DNA of 64,000 nucleotides from Penicillium oxalicum (taxonomy: Eukaryota; Ascomycota; Eurotiomycetes; Eurotiales; Aspergillaceae): assembly GCF_001723175.1 (NCBI RefSeq), contig NC_064652.1, forward strand, positions 3,782,001 through 3,846,000, written 5' to 3'. The notes under the pieces are model-generated. The model was not told where the DNA came from, ran no database searches, and worked only from the letters and a program-made list of their open reading frames with translations. Positions 48,276-59,951 of this stretch are shown piece by piece. Within the stretch, counting starts at the first letter, position 1. Each line of letters starts with the position of its first letter. The position numbers and the translations under genes are program-made.

Positions 48276-49154
48276 TATGGGATCATGTACATTACTGTAC
48301 ACACGTTGTTCTTTTTTTTTTTCCATGTGTCTTTTTTACCCTGTTTGTTCTTACTTTTGTTGATGCCCCTCGTGTCTCCCTTTTCCTTTTTTTCTTTTTC
48401 TTTATTTCTCCTGTCCATCTTAGCCGGTCATGACTACGGCGTACATAGTGCATTATGCATACATCAATTAATATCTCCCAAACCATATCATCCCATCTAG
48501 ATCCTTCTTCCAAAAATTCCCAAAGTCCAGACCTTCCCACTCCTCTCTGGAGAAAAATCAAACTCCAGTGCAGTATGCATGACTCTCCTCATGTTATTTC
48601 CACCTCCCTTTCCTGTCCTTTCTCGCGCGGGGCTCCCGAACACGAGCACAACCCTATTTGGGTCTAGTCGGTACATCGGTGGATCCACTCGTCGCCGGTG
48701 ATTGTTTACCACTAGTCCCCTCTGGGGGTTAATTCGGGCGGTACGGACCGATAAATTTCCCGTGTCGATGTGAAGAAGAGAGGGGCAAAAGGGGTGGGTA
48801 GTGGAAAGTACAGGAGTAACACGCCCTCTCGGTCTGTTAGGTTTCTCCCCTTGACAAATTGGGGAGGATAGAAGAAACGAGACACGAAAAGGGGAAGGTC
48901 ACCACGACACGTTGAGAGAAAAGATGAGCTTGATACCAATGTGCAGCACCGCGTTGCGCTTCTGACTCGTGTTGAAACTTTTTTTTTTTTTTTTTTTTTT
49001 TACTCTTTTGTTTTGCTCGGAAAATGGTTCCGGGCAGCCAAGAAATTAAACTTTGGTGGTCAAGCTGGAGGGGTGGAAATTGAGGTACTGGGTGCTGGAT
49101 TTATTTGGATTTGATCTGTGGTCCAGAGAAGACATTTTGACTTTGTTTTGGTTT

Positions 49155-49192
<38 letters not shown>

Positions 49193-49540
49193 AAAAAAAA
49201 AGTGATGGTACTCGAGGACTTTCGAAACTTGACGCTGTACAGATTGTATGTGCTTCATGGGAAGCCATGAGGATTCCAGGTCTTCAAAGATGGTGCCATG
49301 CGTTGCACACACACACACAAAGGTAATCAGTATGCAGTAGTATTGTTACACGGCTATGGATAGCCGTGCATTTCTTTCTGTCGGTCCATAGCTTCGGTAG
49401 GTTAGGTACTAGTAGGTTAGGTAGGTACTAACCATGTGCGTGGCTCGTGTACGTGTACACGAATCATCTCCGCATCAGCACTTGTACACTCAAGTGCGCG
49501 TCCCACCCCATGTACAACAGACGAAACATGATCATCCCCA

Positions 49541-49585
49541 TCTAGTCTGGTCTGGTCTGGTCTAGTCTGGTCTAGTTTGGTCTGA
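49541..49585 (+). repeat. Pentamer tandem array TCTGG/TCTAG
   Basis: Nine consecutive 5-bp units alternate between TCTGG and TCTAG with one TTTGG and a final TCTGA. Confidence 0.9.
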
Positions 49586-50147
49586 GTCTAAAAAAACCCC
49601 CTCGCACCTATCATGACTCTGCCCCTTCTAATCCGCCTCTGGGATCACCGGGCTCTTCTTTCCGTTGACGAATGGAGCGTTGCATTCGTCACGTCGCAGC
49701 CACAATAAGGGGGCCTTTTCTCTTGCCCCCTCTTGGTTACCTTTCTCCCTTTGGGGAGCCGAGGTTCCGGGCATGCTGACGGGAGAATCCAAGGACGTGG
49801 ACTCTGGTCTACTACAGTGGTCTACTACATGACACACGCCGCCCCCCTTGTTCAGCTCTACAATATAGCATACTGCGTTGACTATGCTCATTATGCTATA
49901 CTAGCTATACTATAGCCTCATTTGACCCTTACTTTTTATTTCTCAGGCACTTCCTCTCCCGTGTCTCGACAATTGGATCCTGTAAGCTCGTCGGATTGTC
50001 CGAGTCCAGACGCTTGGACCGCAAGATCGGCAGACGCTTTGACGCCTTTTCACTCGGATCATCAGACGCACACACTCAGCGCCACTTGAAGGGGGAGAAG
50101 TGATCCACCCAGAAACAAAAGCCTCCCCTCTCTTCTGAGCGGCTAGC

Positions 50148-50150
<3 letters not shown>

Positions 50151-50232
<82 letters not shown>
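50151..50232 (+). repeat. GA microsatellite
   Basis: About 82 bp of GA dinucleotides with a single phase break near 50193. Confidence 0.95.
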
Positions 50233-50236
<4 letters not shown>

Positions 50237-51017
50237 ACTCGGAATGTGTGGCTCGGGATAGAAAACCCGGCCAACGTGGCTGTTCTCTTGCTGATCCTCC
50301 CTCCCCCTAAATCTCCGAGCGGAGTCTGACAAGGTGCCCGCTAACCCCGCGGAGTTTTTCTGGTAGCCCCGCGGGACCAGGGGGAGCAGCGCAGGGTATG
50401 AGGAAGCCGATCGACGATCACACCGGGTGGGCTTTGCCTAGCCTGGGGTTCGATCGTGTTTGAGGGTGAGGTGCATATGGATCGTGGATCGTATCTTGGG
50501 CCGTCTTTTCTTTTCTCTGTTTTTTCTTTTTTTTCTCTTTGGGGAGAGGAGGGGTTCGTTGCTGGTGTGGGTGGTAGATTGGAGGTTATGGTGTTATGGT
50601 GACGGGAGAACTTATCCCAGAGCGAAAAGAAGGTCAAGGAGACGGGAGGGGGTAAAAAAAATAGTAGAGCGCGCAGTTCATTCTGGTTCGAGAGCGTTTG
50701 TCTATATACTTGCTTTGACTAGACATGATTCACTGAATCTAGAGTAAAAAAAGGAAAAAAGAGAAGAAACGCAGGAAAAACAGAACCAAAAAAACATCAC
50801 AGTCACCGAGTATGTTTGTAGTAGCCAAGCCAGGCTCAAAAAAAGGACAAAAAAAAAGGACATGTTCACGCACTGTACTGCCAATGGAGAAAAGACTGGA
50901 AGAGATAAATGAAAAAAGTAACAAACCAGACCGAAAACAGAGAAACCATATCGTGTAAGACCATCAAAAGAGAGAGAGAGAGGGAAAGAGGGAGAGAACG
51001 TGACGGGTGAATATGCT

Positions 51018-52679
51018 TTACAGACCCGCGCGCACCACCCTCAAGCTGGACGGACTCAGATGCACAGGCAATGCCACACGGTGGTCCGAGACAATGGCAT
51101 GGCCCTCCTGCCAGCGGTGCAACACTCGGTACCGCACATCGTCCAGGGCCGCGGCCGCCTTGAGGAAGGGATGCTGCGCCGACTGCGCATCGTCGCCCGT
51201 GGCGGCGGAAACCTGCACGAAATACGACCTGGGCGCCAACTCGTTCGCCTGGGCACTGGTGTTTGGTCGGTTCGTGGTCTTGGTCGTCACAACACCCTCG
51301 TGCAGGATACTCAACGACAGTCCACCACCGGCCACGAGGCGGAAATCATCGGCGATCTCCGTGGTGTATTGCATGGGGTCCAGTCCCTCGATGATGATGG
51401 GGGAGTGCACCTTGGCGAGCTCGGCGACGGCCTCGAGGCGGAACTGACTGATGGAGGTGTCCTTGGGGACGATGATCTTGAGACCAAAGGGATACAACGG
51501 GTGCATCTGGACCGGTTGAGCTTGGGTCAGGGTGGGGCCGTCGGGAGTCTCGATGACCCGGTACATGGGCACATCGGCACAGAGGAAGTTGAGGCCCAGT
51601 TCATCCTGGCAGAGACGGTAGGGAATGTCTCCGTTGGTCGGTTTGCGGCCCAGACTGAGCGAGTCGCTGTCTGTGTCCAGGTAAGGGGTGTTGTGCCAGG
51701 GAGTCACGGGGAAGGCGCTGTATCGCTTGTGCGGCAGCAGCGTGACCGAGAGTTTGTCCGTGTTGTTGCTGGCGTGGATGGAGAGACGGACGTGCAAGGG
51801 AGACACCTGGGCGACGAGAGCCGCCAGGGCCTTGCCACGAGTGATCATACTGCGGGCGACGGTGGAACAGTACTTCTTGACGGCACTCTTGCTCATCTTC
51901 TGTTCCCGGAAGAACGAGGCGAGGTCGTCCATGAGAAACCGGATATAGCCCCGATACGTCAGGGTGGCATTCGGGTCGGTCTTGAGAGCCTCGTCAAAGT
52001 CATACCCCGCGGGCAGGTACGCCGTGAACATGTGCTCCTTGAGCGGACCGATGCTGCTGGCATATTCCTCCTCAGTGACGGGGACGCTGTGTGGACCCTC
52101 CATCAGGTCAAAGGGGTCGGACCACTTGAGATGCTTCAGCCCCAGCCGGTCCGCGATACGGTGCAAACCCTCGGCATATCGGAAGACCTCTTCGTCAGAC
52201 ACCCCCAACAGGTCGTTATAGCAGCATCCGTCGCTGAAGATGGTGACATGACCACCGGGAGGGTAGATCTGCTGAATGCGGGCACCCATCGAGTTGAAGT
52301 GCTCGAGGGACATGCGCTCGCCCACGTCGGGCTCGGGACCCAACACCTTCTCATCCCGGTTGGGGCTCTTGCAAGGGTATGCCGGAACCAGCATGTTGAT
52401 GGGTTCCTGACGGGAGACGAAATATCGCAGCGTCTCGAGCAGCTTGGGCTTGTATACGTCGTCATACCGGTCGTCGGGTCCGCTGATGCGGTATGAGGCG
52501 ATGATCTCCGCGATGCGTTCAACGAGGGCTTCACTGGCAGCCTTCTTGCGAGCCCACGACAACGTATCATGACTGATGGTTGCCGGGAAACTCACTCGGC
52601 GAGAGGTATCAAAGGTCTGCAGGGGCTCGATGACCCGTGTTTCGATGCTGGGAGTAATGGTGATGGTGTTGGACAGCAT
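51018..52679 (-). CDS. Isocyanide synthase with reduced TauD-like tail
   Basis: A single exon of 553 residues from ATG 52679. Residues about 45-385 match the Dit1/PvcA isocyanide synthase family: [12 protein letters not shown] (about 96-107), [18 protein letters not shown] (148-165), LRYFVSR and [13 protein letters not shown] (297-309). This part is closest in layout to XanB of the Aspergillus xanthocillin cluster, which makes the tyrosine-derived vinyl isonitrile precursor. Residues about 395-553 align with the start, middle and end of the dioxygenase domain of the other synthase (YPFGL...[13 protein letters not shown] at 460-464, [21 protein letters not shown]). However, the tail is only about 160 residues, HxD is reduced to His-Glu, and the distal His-Arg region is absent. 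It may be structural only. The substrate is not readable; Tyr is a fair guess. The 5' side faces the GST. Confidence 0.85.
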   Translation of the reverse strand: MLSNTITITPSIETRVIEPLQTFDTSRRVSFPATISHDTLSWARKKAASEALVERIAEIIASYRISGPDDRYDDVYKPKLLETLRYFVSRQEPINMLVPAYPCKSPNRDEKVLGPEPDVGERMSLEHFNSMGARIQQIYPPGGHVTIFSDGCCYNDLLGVSDEEVFRYAEGLHRIADRLGLKHLKWSDPFDLMEGPHSVPVTEEEYASSIGPLKEHMFTAYLPAGYDFDEALKTDPNATLTYRGYIRFLMDDLASFFREQKMSKSAVKKYCSTVARSMITRGKALAALVAQVSPLHVRLSIHASNNTDKLSVTLLPHKRYSAFPVTPWHNTPYLDTDSDSLSLGRKPTNGDIPYRLCQDELGLNFLCADVPMYRVIETPDGPTLTQAQPVQMHPLYPFGLKIIVPKDTSISQFRLEAVAELAKVHSPIIIEGLDPMQYTTEIADDFRLVAGGGLSLSILHEGVVTTKTTNRPNTSAQANELAPRSYFVQVSAATGDDAQSAQHPFLKAAAALDDVRYRVLHRWQEGHAIVSDHRVALPVHLSPSSLRVVRAGL

Positions 52680-54032
52680 TTTGGGCGATGAATGGATAAT
52701 AGACAATGTAGGATCAAAGGGTTTCCAGTACAGAAATGAGTAAGGAAAAAAAAAAGAGATCGACTAGTTTAGAGACAAAAGACACACAAGAGGCTTTTCT
52801 TGTCTATCTTGATTGAATTGTTTTCGTCTTGAGCGATGGAATGCGCTGTTGGCTGTGAATCTTTTCTGGCTTTCAACCTGGATCGATGCCGCTCCTATGT
52901 ATGTTTGATATCTCTCGGTCCTGGCCGCACAACTCCCCCCTCCAACGCCCAAACCAACCACCGAAGAGATAGCATATCCCCACGGTATCCGTGGTCCGCG
53001 GATGAACAAGCGGCTCCCTGAGCACTGCAGAAACTTCTTTCCTGGTCTCAAGGACACCGTGCCAGAGAAACATACACGTGAATCGGCCTAGGGCTCAGCA
53101 CCAAGCGGACGACGAGTCAGGTCCGGAACCGAGACAGGCGGAAACAGAGCCCATAGGCTCCGAAGCCAGTGAATCACCTCGTCGAATCAGGGTCTCAAGG
53201 AAGAGATTCTTTGCATCTGAGTGGATGGACAGCATCAATATCACTGTCGTCCGCGGTTTCCGTCCGCCATGGGCAAGAATCTCTTCACTTTTCTGGGCCT
53301 AGGCCGTGCTCTCAGCTTTTTCAGCCTGAGCAACAGTCGGAATTGGGCTTATTTGCGTGATCCAGGGGCTGTTCGCGAATTTTTTTTCCCTCTTTCCTCA
53401 CAAGATGCATGAACGGTGACTTAGGGTCAAATGCGGAAAGGAGGCGAGAGGACGGATGAGAGCAGGTGGTTAGCGGGGATGAGATGTTTAGCCTGCATAG
53501 AATTTTCCCTCTATCTACAGAAAAAGAGCGGAGCTACTCAATTTCATGGGAAAATCACCAAGTATACGTTCTGAAAGTGGAAAAAAAAAGAGGTTTTGCG
53601 TATATCACTGTCTCCTGGATGATAGTATTACAGCTATGGAGGGGACATGGGTGATTTTGGATTTCAAGAAAATGCAATATAAATACGGCCTTTTCCCTCA
53701 CGGTATTCTCTGTTTAATGCACTGCCTATTCAGATTCGACGGCGAGGGTGTTTTCTGCCGATATCTCGTCCCGTTTAGGAAGCTGAAGACGGCTGAAGAC
53801 GGGACAAGCCGCCAAGAAAAAAAAAAACCCAGAAGAGAGATTCTGGTCCTGACCGACTTTCTCACAAAGCTGAATCCCCAGAGGGGGGTCCGAAGAATCT
53901 GTGCAATCAATGAGAGACAGGCGAAAATATAAAAGCCAGGATCTTACGTGGACGAATGTGGATGGGATGGGCAGTGGCAGTGACGGTAAAATTCAAGTCT
54001 ATATTTCCTCATTTATCTGCACGGCAACTAAT
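52680..54032. other. Intergenic upstream of isocyanide synthase 2
   Basis: The 1.35 kb between the synthase start and the 3' end of the GST gene contains the promoter of the synthase. I see no coding signal; the ORF at 53546-53932 has no recognisable motif. No clear Mac1-type site was found. Confidence 0.5.
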
Positions 54033-54979
54033 TTACTGCATAGGAGGCACAGCCTTCTTGTAGGCGGCCTGGACTTCCGGCAGTGCATCCAGCTTCTGGA
54101 TGTAGGCATTGATCGCCGGGTACTCCTCGAAGGGCTTCAGCGCAGGTCCAGCCAGCACGGAGATCTTCAACCAGGGCAGGATGGCAAAGTCAGCAATGGT
54201 CAACCGGCCCAATGCCACGAATCCGTTGTCCGCGGATGCGAGATGCTTCTCCAGCACAGAACGCAGGCGCTCCACCTCAGCCTGGTAGCGTGCAATCACG
54301 GAGCCGTTGGGCTTCTCACCGTGGGCACCCTCGTGGAAGGCGAGGAACCAGACCAGTTGACCCTGGTAGGGACCCAGACCAGACACCTGCCAAGCGAGCC
54401 ACTTGTTGATCGTGGCCCGTTCCTCAGGGGTGTTGCCGGCGAGTTTGCCACTGGCATCGTACTAGATGGGTTCCATGAGCTGGATGTCCAGGGGAAAAGA
54501 GGAGGAGGAAGGGGGGGGTGGGGGGATTTTTCCAAAATCCACTATGAGTGAAAGAAACCTACTTTCTCAGCAATGTATTGCAGAATGGCGGCACTCTCAA
54601 AGACGGTGAAGTCGTTGTTCTTGTGGTCGATCAGACCGGGAACACGGCCGTTGGGGTTGACCTTGGAGGTGTACTCGGCATCCTTGACGGTGCCCTTGCC
54701 CTCACCAAAGCCGAGGGGGACACAGTCGTAGTCCAAGCCGAGGTGCTCGAGGGCCATGGCCACCTTGACCGGGTTCGGGCCGGGACCTGCAGTCATATAT
54801 GAGTGGAGGTGCTCCCAGTGCATCGGGAAGGGGGAAAGAACGGTCTTACCGGCGTGAGTGTAGAGAGTGAAGGGAGCCATTGCTAGTAACGAGGAGGAGA
54901 AGGTACGCTGTTGAACTCTTGGAACGATGGAACGAGACTGTGATCGAAGTGCGGTTCGGAGAAGAGAAGAGAAGTTCAT
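54033..54979 (-). CDS. Glutathione S-transferase
   Basis: Three exons, 54979-54850, 54786-54563 and 54461-54033, give 260 residues. The thioredoxin-like N-terminal domain starts at FTLYTHAGPGPNPVKVAMALE, where splicing joins YTHAG to PGPNP, then KVNPNGRVPGL, with the cis-Pro for glutathione binding, and FESAAILQYIAEK. The C-terminal helical domain has GRLTIADFAILPWL, the usual N-capping/hydrophobic staple region. This is the fungal Ure2p/GTT-like group with a catalytic Ser/Thr/Asn rather than Tyr. About 33 residues before MAPFTLYTH are Arg/Ser-rich without acids, like a mitochondrial targeting peptide; starting at that second Met would give a cytosolic form. It may conjugate glutathione to reactive products of the neighbouring pathway, or be a general detoxifier. 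Confidence 0.87.
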
Positions 54980-57884
54980 CTATAAAGACACTTTGCTGCT
55001 GATGGATGTTTCTGTAGAATGAAGTTCGAATCTCATTTCTCGTCGCTGTCTTTATACCTCTGGGAGGGCCGTACTTTGCAGCCCCCAAGTGAGGCCTACG
55101 TCCGAAACTCCATCTGGATACACAGTATGCCACTTCTCGGAATCAGAAGAAGGCTTGTTCGCTCCGAGCCCCAACACGTCGAAGGTGGGAGCCCTGTCGA
55201 GTGGTCAAGGGGGAGTAAGATCGGAGCTCTAACCGTAGCCAATCATGGTGGGATCTCTGCGGATCCGCATGGGTCCAAAGTGGAAGCTAAGACTTCTTAG
55301 CTTCGACGATCGGCCGACAGCCGACGGGCGGTGGAGATCCTCGCAGAACTCCGAGGAGAGACCCGCAATCACCCGGGGGCTCTTTGACTCCGAAACTCCG
55401 AAACTCCAGGGGCCGGTGGCAAACCCGCGACCTGAAACTCCTGAAACTCCTAAATTCCACGGACCATTGTTGACGCTCGAGATGACACTGGTCTGTCTTC
55501 ACTTGGTTCGATGTCATTCCATCATTACTGTGGCGATTCGATGAGGAGACCTGTCCCTGAAAAATCAGGCACGGCGGGAGAGATCTTGAGGTTGACTAGC
55601 CAGATAGTCATTGCCTCTTCGAATGAACAATGAGACTGTGTTGTTCGATAGAAGAGAGTAATATGGATGTGTATGACAGGAGTCTGTATTAATAGTCGCC
55701 ATGACTTGCTTGAGGTGGTGGGTAGCAGCGTCGAGTGACTACAACAGCTAGGGGGCTACTACTCGAGTAGAAGATCAGAGATTCAATTTGTGTAAACTTC
55801 ATAAACATTTTGATAATCTACGAGAGTCCAAAAATGTTGGGCATATCCGTACCTACCTAGTAAGATAGCTACCTAGGGTACCAGAGTTCAATACCATATG
55901 GGTGATATATATGTGGCGATGGATGAAAGTACTCAGCCCAAGAGCGGATCTCTATACTGCTTTATACAAATCTGCACTTCCATACGACTCATCAGAGACG
56001 GACTCCAAATAAAATGCATCAATTTTCACGGTCTAGGAAATGACACCCCTGTATTTGAAAATGTTGCGGTTCAACAAATAAGTCACAATAATTCAAATCG
56101 GGCGATAGTGAATGGGCAATGGCTCGCTGCATACGGATATTAGCAGCCTGGGGACTGGTAGTTTCAACGCAGGTGCTCTATCCACTAGGTGTTTCGTCAA
56201 GTGCAAAAAACCGCCACATGGCCTTCTTGAGTAAGATTTGTCGACAGCTTGTACCAATCAATGGATTGAATTGGCCTCGGAATGGGAAATCCCCCATTTT
56301 CTTCCAGCCATGTTGAGATCATTTCCCGACTCGGTTCTTTGAAGGCGACAATGAGATATTGCCCAATAAAACCTCGAGGATCAAGCTGCTGGCGGACCAA
56401 AGACCTGAATATGCACGCCCATGCCACCTGTATACTATCCCTACGCTTCAGAAGTACCTTTTGATCACGAGCTGCACGGTAAAACATGGTGCTCTCAGTT
56501 ACCCTGCAGGCCACGTGGTGACTAAACATGAGTTCTCAGCAGCGTTCGCCAAATCGAGTAGTCTGCATGCAACTTGGACCACGATCGTCGATTGCCAGGG
56601 ATTGTGTCTGCCAAGGTACGTTGAGATCCGCCAATTGACCTGGTTGGTTGAGGCAATCGCTGGGAGTGAGAGACCCTGCATCTCTGATAGGAGTGGCCAA
56701 AGAAATTATAATATGCGAGGAAAGGGTCAAAGAGCCACAATAAGGTTGCCACGAGTGGAAATGGTACGTATAGAGTGACTAGATCCTTCAGTGTGTCTGT
56801 TGGGTAGTAACAGGAGATATAGAAATGTGTTGACAATTACCCGAAACGGCAACATTCGGAGAGGTCAGGTACCGCGCATCGATATCATTAATTCGCAACC
56901 CCCACGATTGTTATCATGTCAGTGTCTGTCGCATTCTCGCTTTGAGAAAAACAGAATAGTTGCTTCTTGTTCTATCCGACTTTATGGAGTGTCGAGCTCA
57001 CAGATAAAGGGATATTGACAAAGATGAAAGGCTAAATACGCGGGTTTCGCATCCATCGGTAACCACAACTGATAAGCGCTGAAGAAATACGGGGGGAGGA
57101 AACTACAGACCGAGAGAAGTAGCCTATCTTTGTTCAGCACGGCTGCAATTTTGATTTTGAGGATAGGAATATTTAGTGTAGACGTGGATATACGACTTCA
57201 ATTGGTCTCCTTGTAGCAAAGGCGAAAGTGATGCTCCACGGAAGCCCCGTCTATGCTTGACCAGCAATCGGACTTTGCGTGGAAGATACTTGCATTCTTG
57301 CTGACAGTAATATTATTGGATGAATACATTGCACTGAGCTGGTAAGGTGCATTTACAGCGAAACCTCGTTCGTCCGCGGCGTGATTATTTGTGGCAAAGC
57401 ACCCGAGACTGCAGCGCTCAGGATACCAACGACCGTAAGCTGTAAAGTCCACAAGCATCACACGAATTAAGGTTGCTCAGGAATTCTGGATTCCGTAGGG
57501 ACATCCACTCGCCACAATTATCGCGCTGGTGAAGCAGTGAGAAAAGAACGGCTTACACCAATTGAGGGCCGTCCATGGGCTGTGTCAGCATGACGATCCG
57601 CGTATATGCGGATGCTTCCCTCCGCAGCGGGCTGACTCGATGGAGATGCTCACTTGAAGGAACCAGAACGGAGAGAACAGTATGAAGGCCATGGAGATCG
57701 ATCGATTGCCTGATCATATCGAGATTTGATGGCGAGTTGAGAAGAATACAAAAGGCCTGTGAATCGACCGGAATTCTCAACATCATCACACAATCACAAT
57801 CATCTTCTCAATCATTCAATCTTCTTCAGTCCTCTTCAGCCTTATTTTTCTTCGCTTCAAAAATTAGACTTCCCTAGTACCAAA
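54980..57884. other. Intergenic, nothing recognised
   Basis: The 2.9-kb gap between the GST start and the flavoenzyme start has only short ORFs. A minus-strand frame at 57198-57461 with four Cys is not convincing. The last 100 bp before 57885 are a pyrimidine/CAAT-rich leader typical of well-expressed fungal genes. Confidence 0.5.
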
Positions 57885-59951
57885 ATGACTCAAACTCAGC
57901 CCACCCCCAAGCACACCTTCGCTGAGCGTGCTGCTGCCAACAACTTCAACGATGCGCAAATCCTCAACTCCAACAATCCCGCGGGCGCAGATGTCCCTAC
58001 CAAGTCGGACGTCGTTGTCGCAGGTGGAGGTATCCACGGCCTCATCTATGCCATCCACGCTGCCAAGTACAAGCCTGGCAAGCTCAACATCTCCTTGATC
58101 GAAAAGGGCACCAAGCCTGGCTACAAGATCGGCGAGAGCACTCTGCCTCTCTTCTCGCTGTGGTGCAAGATGCACGGCTTGACAGCCGAGTACATGCTGC
58201 GTCTCTTCGGTCTCAAGGATGGCCTGTGCTTCTATTTCCTCGACCGTGAGAAGCAGGGCGAGTATACCGACTTCTGCAGCAACGGTACCCCCGGTCTCTT
58301 CCTCAGTGGCTTCCAGATCGAGCGTTCGATCAGTGAGCTGCTCTTCACTCTGTTGGCTCAGCGCAACGGAGTCAACGTCTACCACGGCCGCCAGGTGGAC
58401 TTCAACGGCAGCACCATCAAGGGTGGATTCCAGAGCAACAAGATCGCCATCAACCCTGGCAAGTTCGACGGCAAGCCTGCCACCACCATCGACTCCTCCC
58501 TGCTCGTTGATGCCACAGGTCGCTTCCGCCAGCTGGCCTCCAAGAAGGCTTCCCTCAAGCGCTTCGAGGGCTGGAACTACGACGCCTTCTGGGGCTACTT
58601 CACTGCCCCCAAGGATGAGAGCGACATTCCCCTTCGCTATTACGAGGGCGACCACACCAACCACCTGTGCTTCCCCGAGGGTTGGGCCTGGGTCATCCGT
58701 CTTCCCTCGTGGGAGGGCAGCCCGATCCCCAACCTGATGGACATGATCTCGTACCTGCTCGACTGCGCCGCAGCCGGTGTTCCTGGCGACCAGATCCCCA
58801 GCTCTGAGGAGCTCGCCAAGATGTTCGACCTCAAGTTCCAGTGGGTGACCAGCATTGGCTTCGCCGTCCGCAACGATGTCAAGTACCCTGAGGACATGTC
58901 CGCCTACGGCACTCGCGAGGCTGAGCGCAAGTTCAACTACTTTGTCCAGAAGTACGACCTCATCAACAAGTTCATGGGCAAGTTCGAGCTGGTCGAGGAC
59001 TTGTACGGACCTGGAACTACCTGGTACATCCGCAAGTCACTCACTTACCAGTCCCCCGTCGTCTCCGGCCCTGGCTGGCTGGCCGTTGGTGACGCCTGTG
59101 GCTTCACCAACCCTCTGCACTCCCCCGGTATCACGGCCGCCATGTCAACCTCGACCTTCGCGGCCGAGCTGACGCACCAGGCCCTTGACGAGGCCAAGCG
59201 TGCCGCCAACGCCGAAGCCGCCGAGCTGTCCATCCGCAAGACCCTCGCTCCCTACGACGACTTCTCCAAGCGCCTCATCCCGGCCCTGAACCAGATGAAC
59301 AAGTTCAACTACGTTTGCTTCCGTGATCCCCGACTGGGACCACAGGTCTCCTGCCTGTGGCAATTCTTCGCTGGTATCGGTATTCCAGACTGGCAGCTCA
59401 TCCGTCAGGACTACAACCTCAACTTCGAGACGTATGTGCCCCACTCGATCAACTGGGCCTGGGGATCCATGGTGCCCGAGTACGATGCCGTCGCCCGTAA
59501 AGCGATCGAGCTCATCGCGCCCATCCCGCTGGAGGAGACCGTCCCCGAGGAGATTGTCCGCGAGGTGATCGACTTCTCCAACTCGATCAAGCGTCAGGCG
59601 GTCGACTCCAACCGTTTCAACTTCCGCTGGGACGGTCTGCTGCGCTACTACGATCTCTTCCTCAACTACGACGAGAAGAAGAACTGGAAGGATGTCTTCT
59701 CGCGCAAGTGCAAGGGCTGTGGAGCCTGGCTTGTCTGCCGTCCCGACTGGCGCAAGTGCCACTCTTGTGGTGAGGCACGAACTGAGGAAGAGGCCGCCGT
59801 CACCTGGAACCCACCTTTGGCGGTCGACGAGGTCAAAGCGCTGGTGCGGGCATCGGATGCCAAACCTGCTGCGCGCGCTGCACAGACCGTGACTGAGGAG
59901 GCCAAAAATGGAACGGTGGTTGTTTCTCACGCGGTGGAGATTTCTGCCTAA
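57885..59951 (+). CDS. Flavin-dependent halogenase-like oxidoreductase with Cys-cluster tail
   Basis: A single exon of 688 residues from ATG 57885. The N-terminal FAD fold has VVVAGGGIHGL (GxGxxG at 47-52), GYKIGESTLPLF (80-90), which matches the GES block of FAD halogenases, and GDACGFTNPLHSPGI (402-416), which binds the FAD ribose/diphosphate. WAWVIR (267-272) sits where halogenases have WxWxIP, so the final proline is replaced by Arg. After the flavin domain comes a helical region. Residues 609-628 then hold CKGC...C...CHSC (Cys609, 612, 618, 625, 628), a likely zinc ribbon, followed by an Ala/Glu-rich tail. It uses FADH2/O2 for halogenation or hydroxylation, probably of an aromatic or pathway intermediate. 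Codon use is strongly C-ending, suggesting high expression. It converges with the second Zn2Cys6 gene. Confidence 0.78.
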   Translation: MTQTQPTPKHTFAERAAANNFNDAQILNSNNPAGADVPTKSDVVVAGGGIHGLIYAIHAAKYKPGKLNISLIEKGTKPGYKIGESTLPLFSLWCKMHGLTAEYMLRLFGLKDGLCFYFLDREKQGEYTDFCSNGTPGLFLSGFQIERSISELLFTLLAQRNGVNVYHGRQVDFNGSTIKGGFQSNKIAINPGKFDGKPATTIDSSLLVDATGRFRQLASKKASLKRFEGWNYDAFWGYFTAPKDESDIPLRYYEGDHTNHLCFPEGWAWVIRLPSWEGSPIPNLMDMISYLLDCAAAGVPGDQIPSSEELAKMFDLKFQWVTSIGFAVRNDVKYPEDMSAYGTREAERKFNYFVQKYDLINKFMGKFELVEDLYGPGTTWYIRKSLTYQSPVVSGPGWLAVGDACGFTNPLHSPGITAAMSTSTFAAELTHQALDEAKRAANAEAAELSIRKTLAPYDDFSKRLIPALNQMNKFNYVCFRDPRLGPQVSCLWQFFAGIGIPDWQLIRQDYNLNFETYVPHSINWAWGSMVPEYDAVARKAIELIAPIPLEETVPEEIVREVIDFSNSIKRQAVDSNRFNFRWDGLLRYYDLFLNYDEKKNWKDVFSRKCKGCGAWLVCRPDWRKCHSCGEARTEEEAAVTWNPPLAVDEVKALVRASDAKPAARAAQTVTEEAKNGTVVVSHAVEISA

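Larger units (their letters stand above)
48165..51017. other. Simple-sequence-rich intergenic region
   Basis: This 2.85-kb stretch has no supported gene. It holds a CA repeat, two long T tracts (48979-49001 and 49157-49191), a TCTGG-type pentamer array, a GA repeat and scattered TAGGT repeats near 49395-49430. A TTTGCTCG match to the yeast-type Mac1 element sits at about 49013. ORFs here translate the repeats and are not genes. Confidence 0.6.

Noticed and set aside
48173..50332. ORFs over CA and GA repeats
   Set aside because: They translate microsatellites and are not genes.
51000..52496. 498-codon + strand ORF opposite the second isocyanide synthase
   Set aside because: Shadow frame caused by C/G-ending codons of the real gene; its translation shows no domain.
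56150..56200. tRNA-like stretch on the minus strand (TAGTGGATAGAGCAC)
   Set aside because: It resembles a D arm and A box, but no anticodon stem closes and no T arm follows; at best a fragment.
57198..57461. Minus-strand 87-codon frame with four Cys
   Set aside because: No signal peptide in any joined upstream exon and no match to antifungal or effector families I know.
57864..59930. Two long minus-strand ORFs opposite the flavoenzyme
   Set aside because: Leu/Val/Glu-rich shadow translations; the plus strand carries clear FAD motifs.
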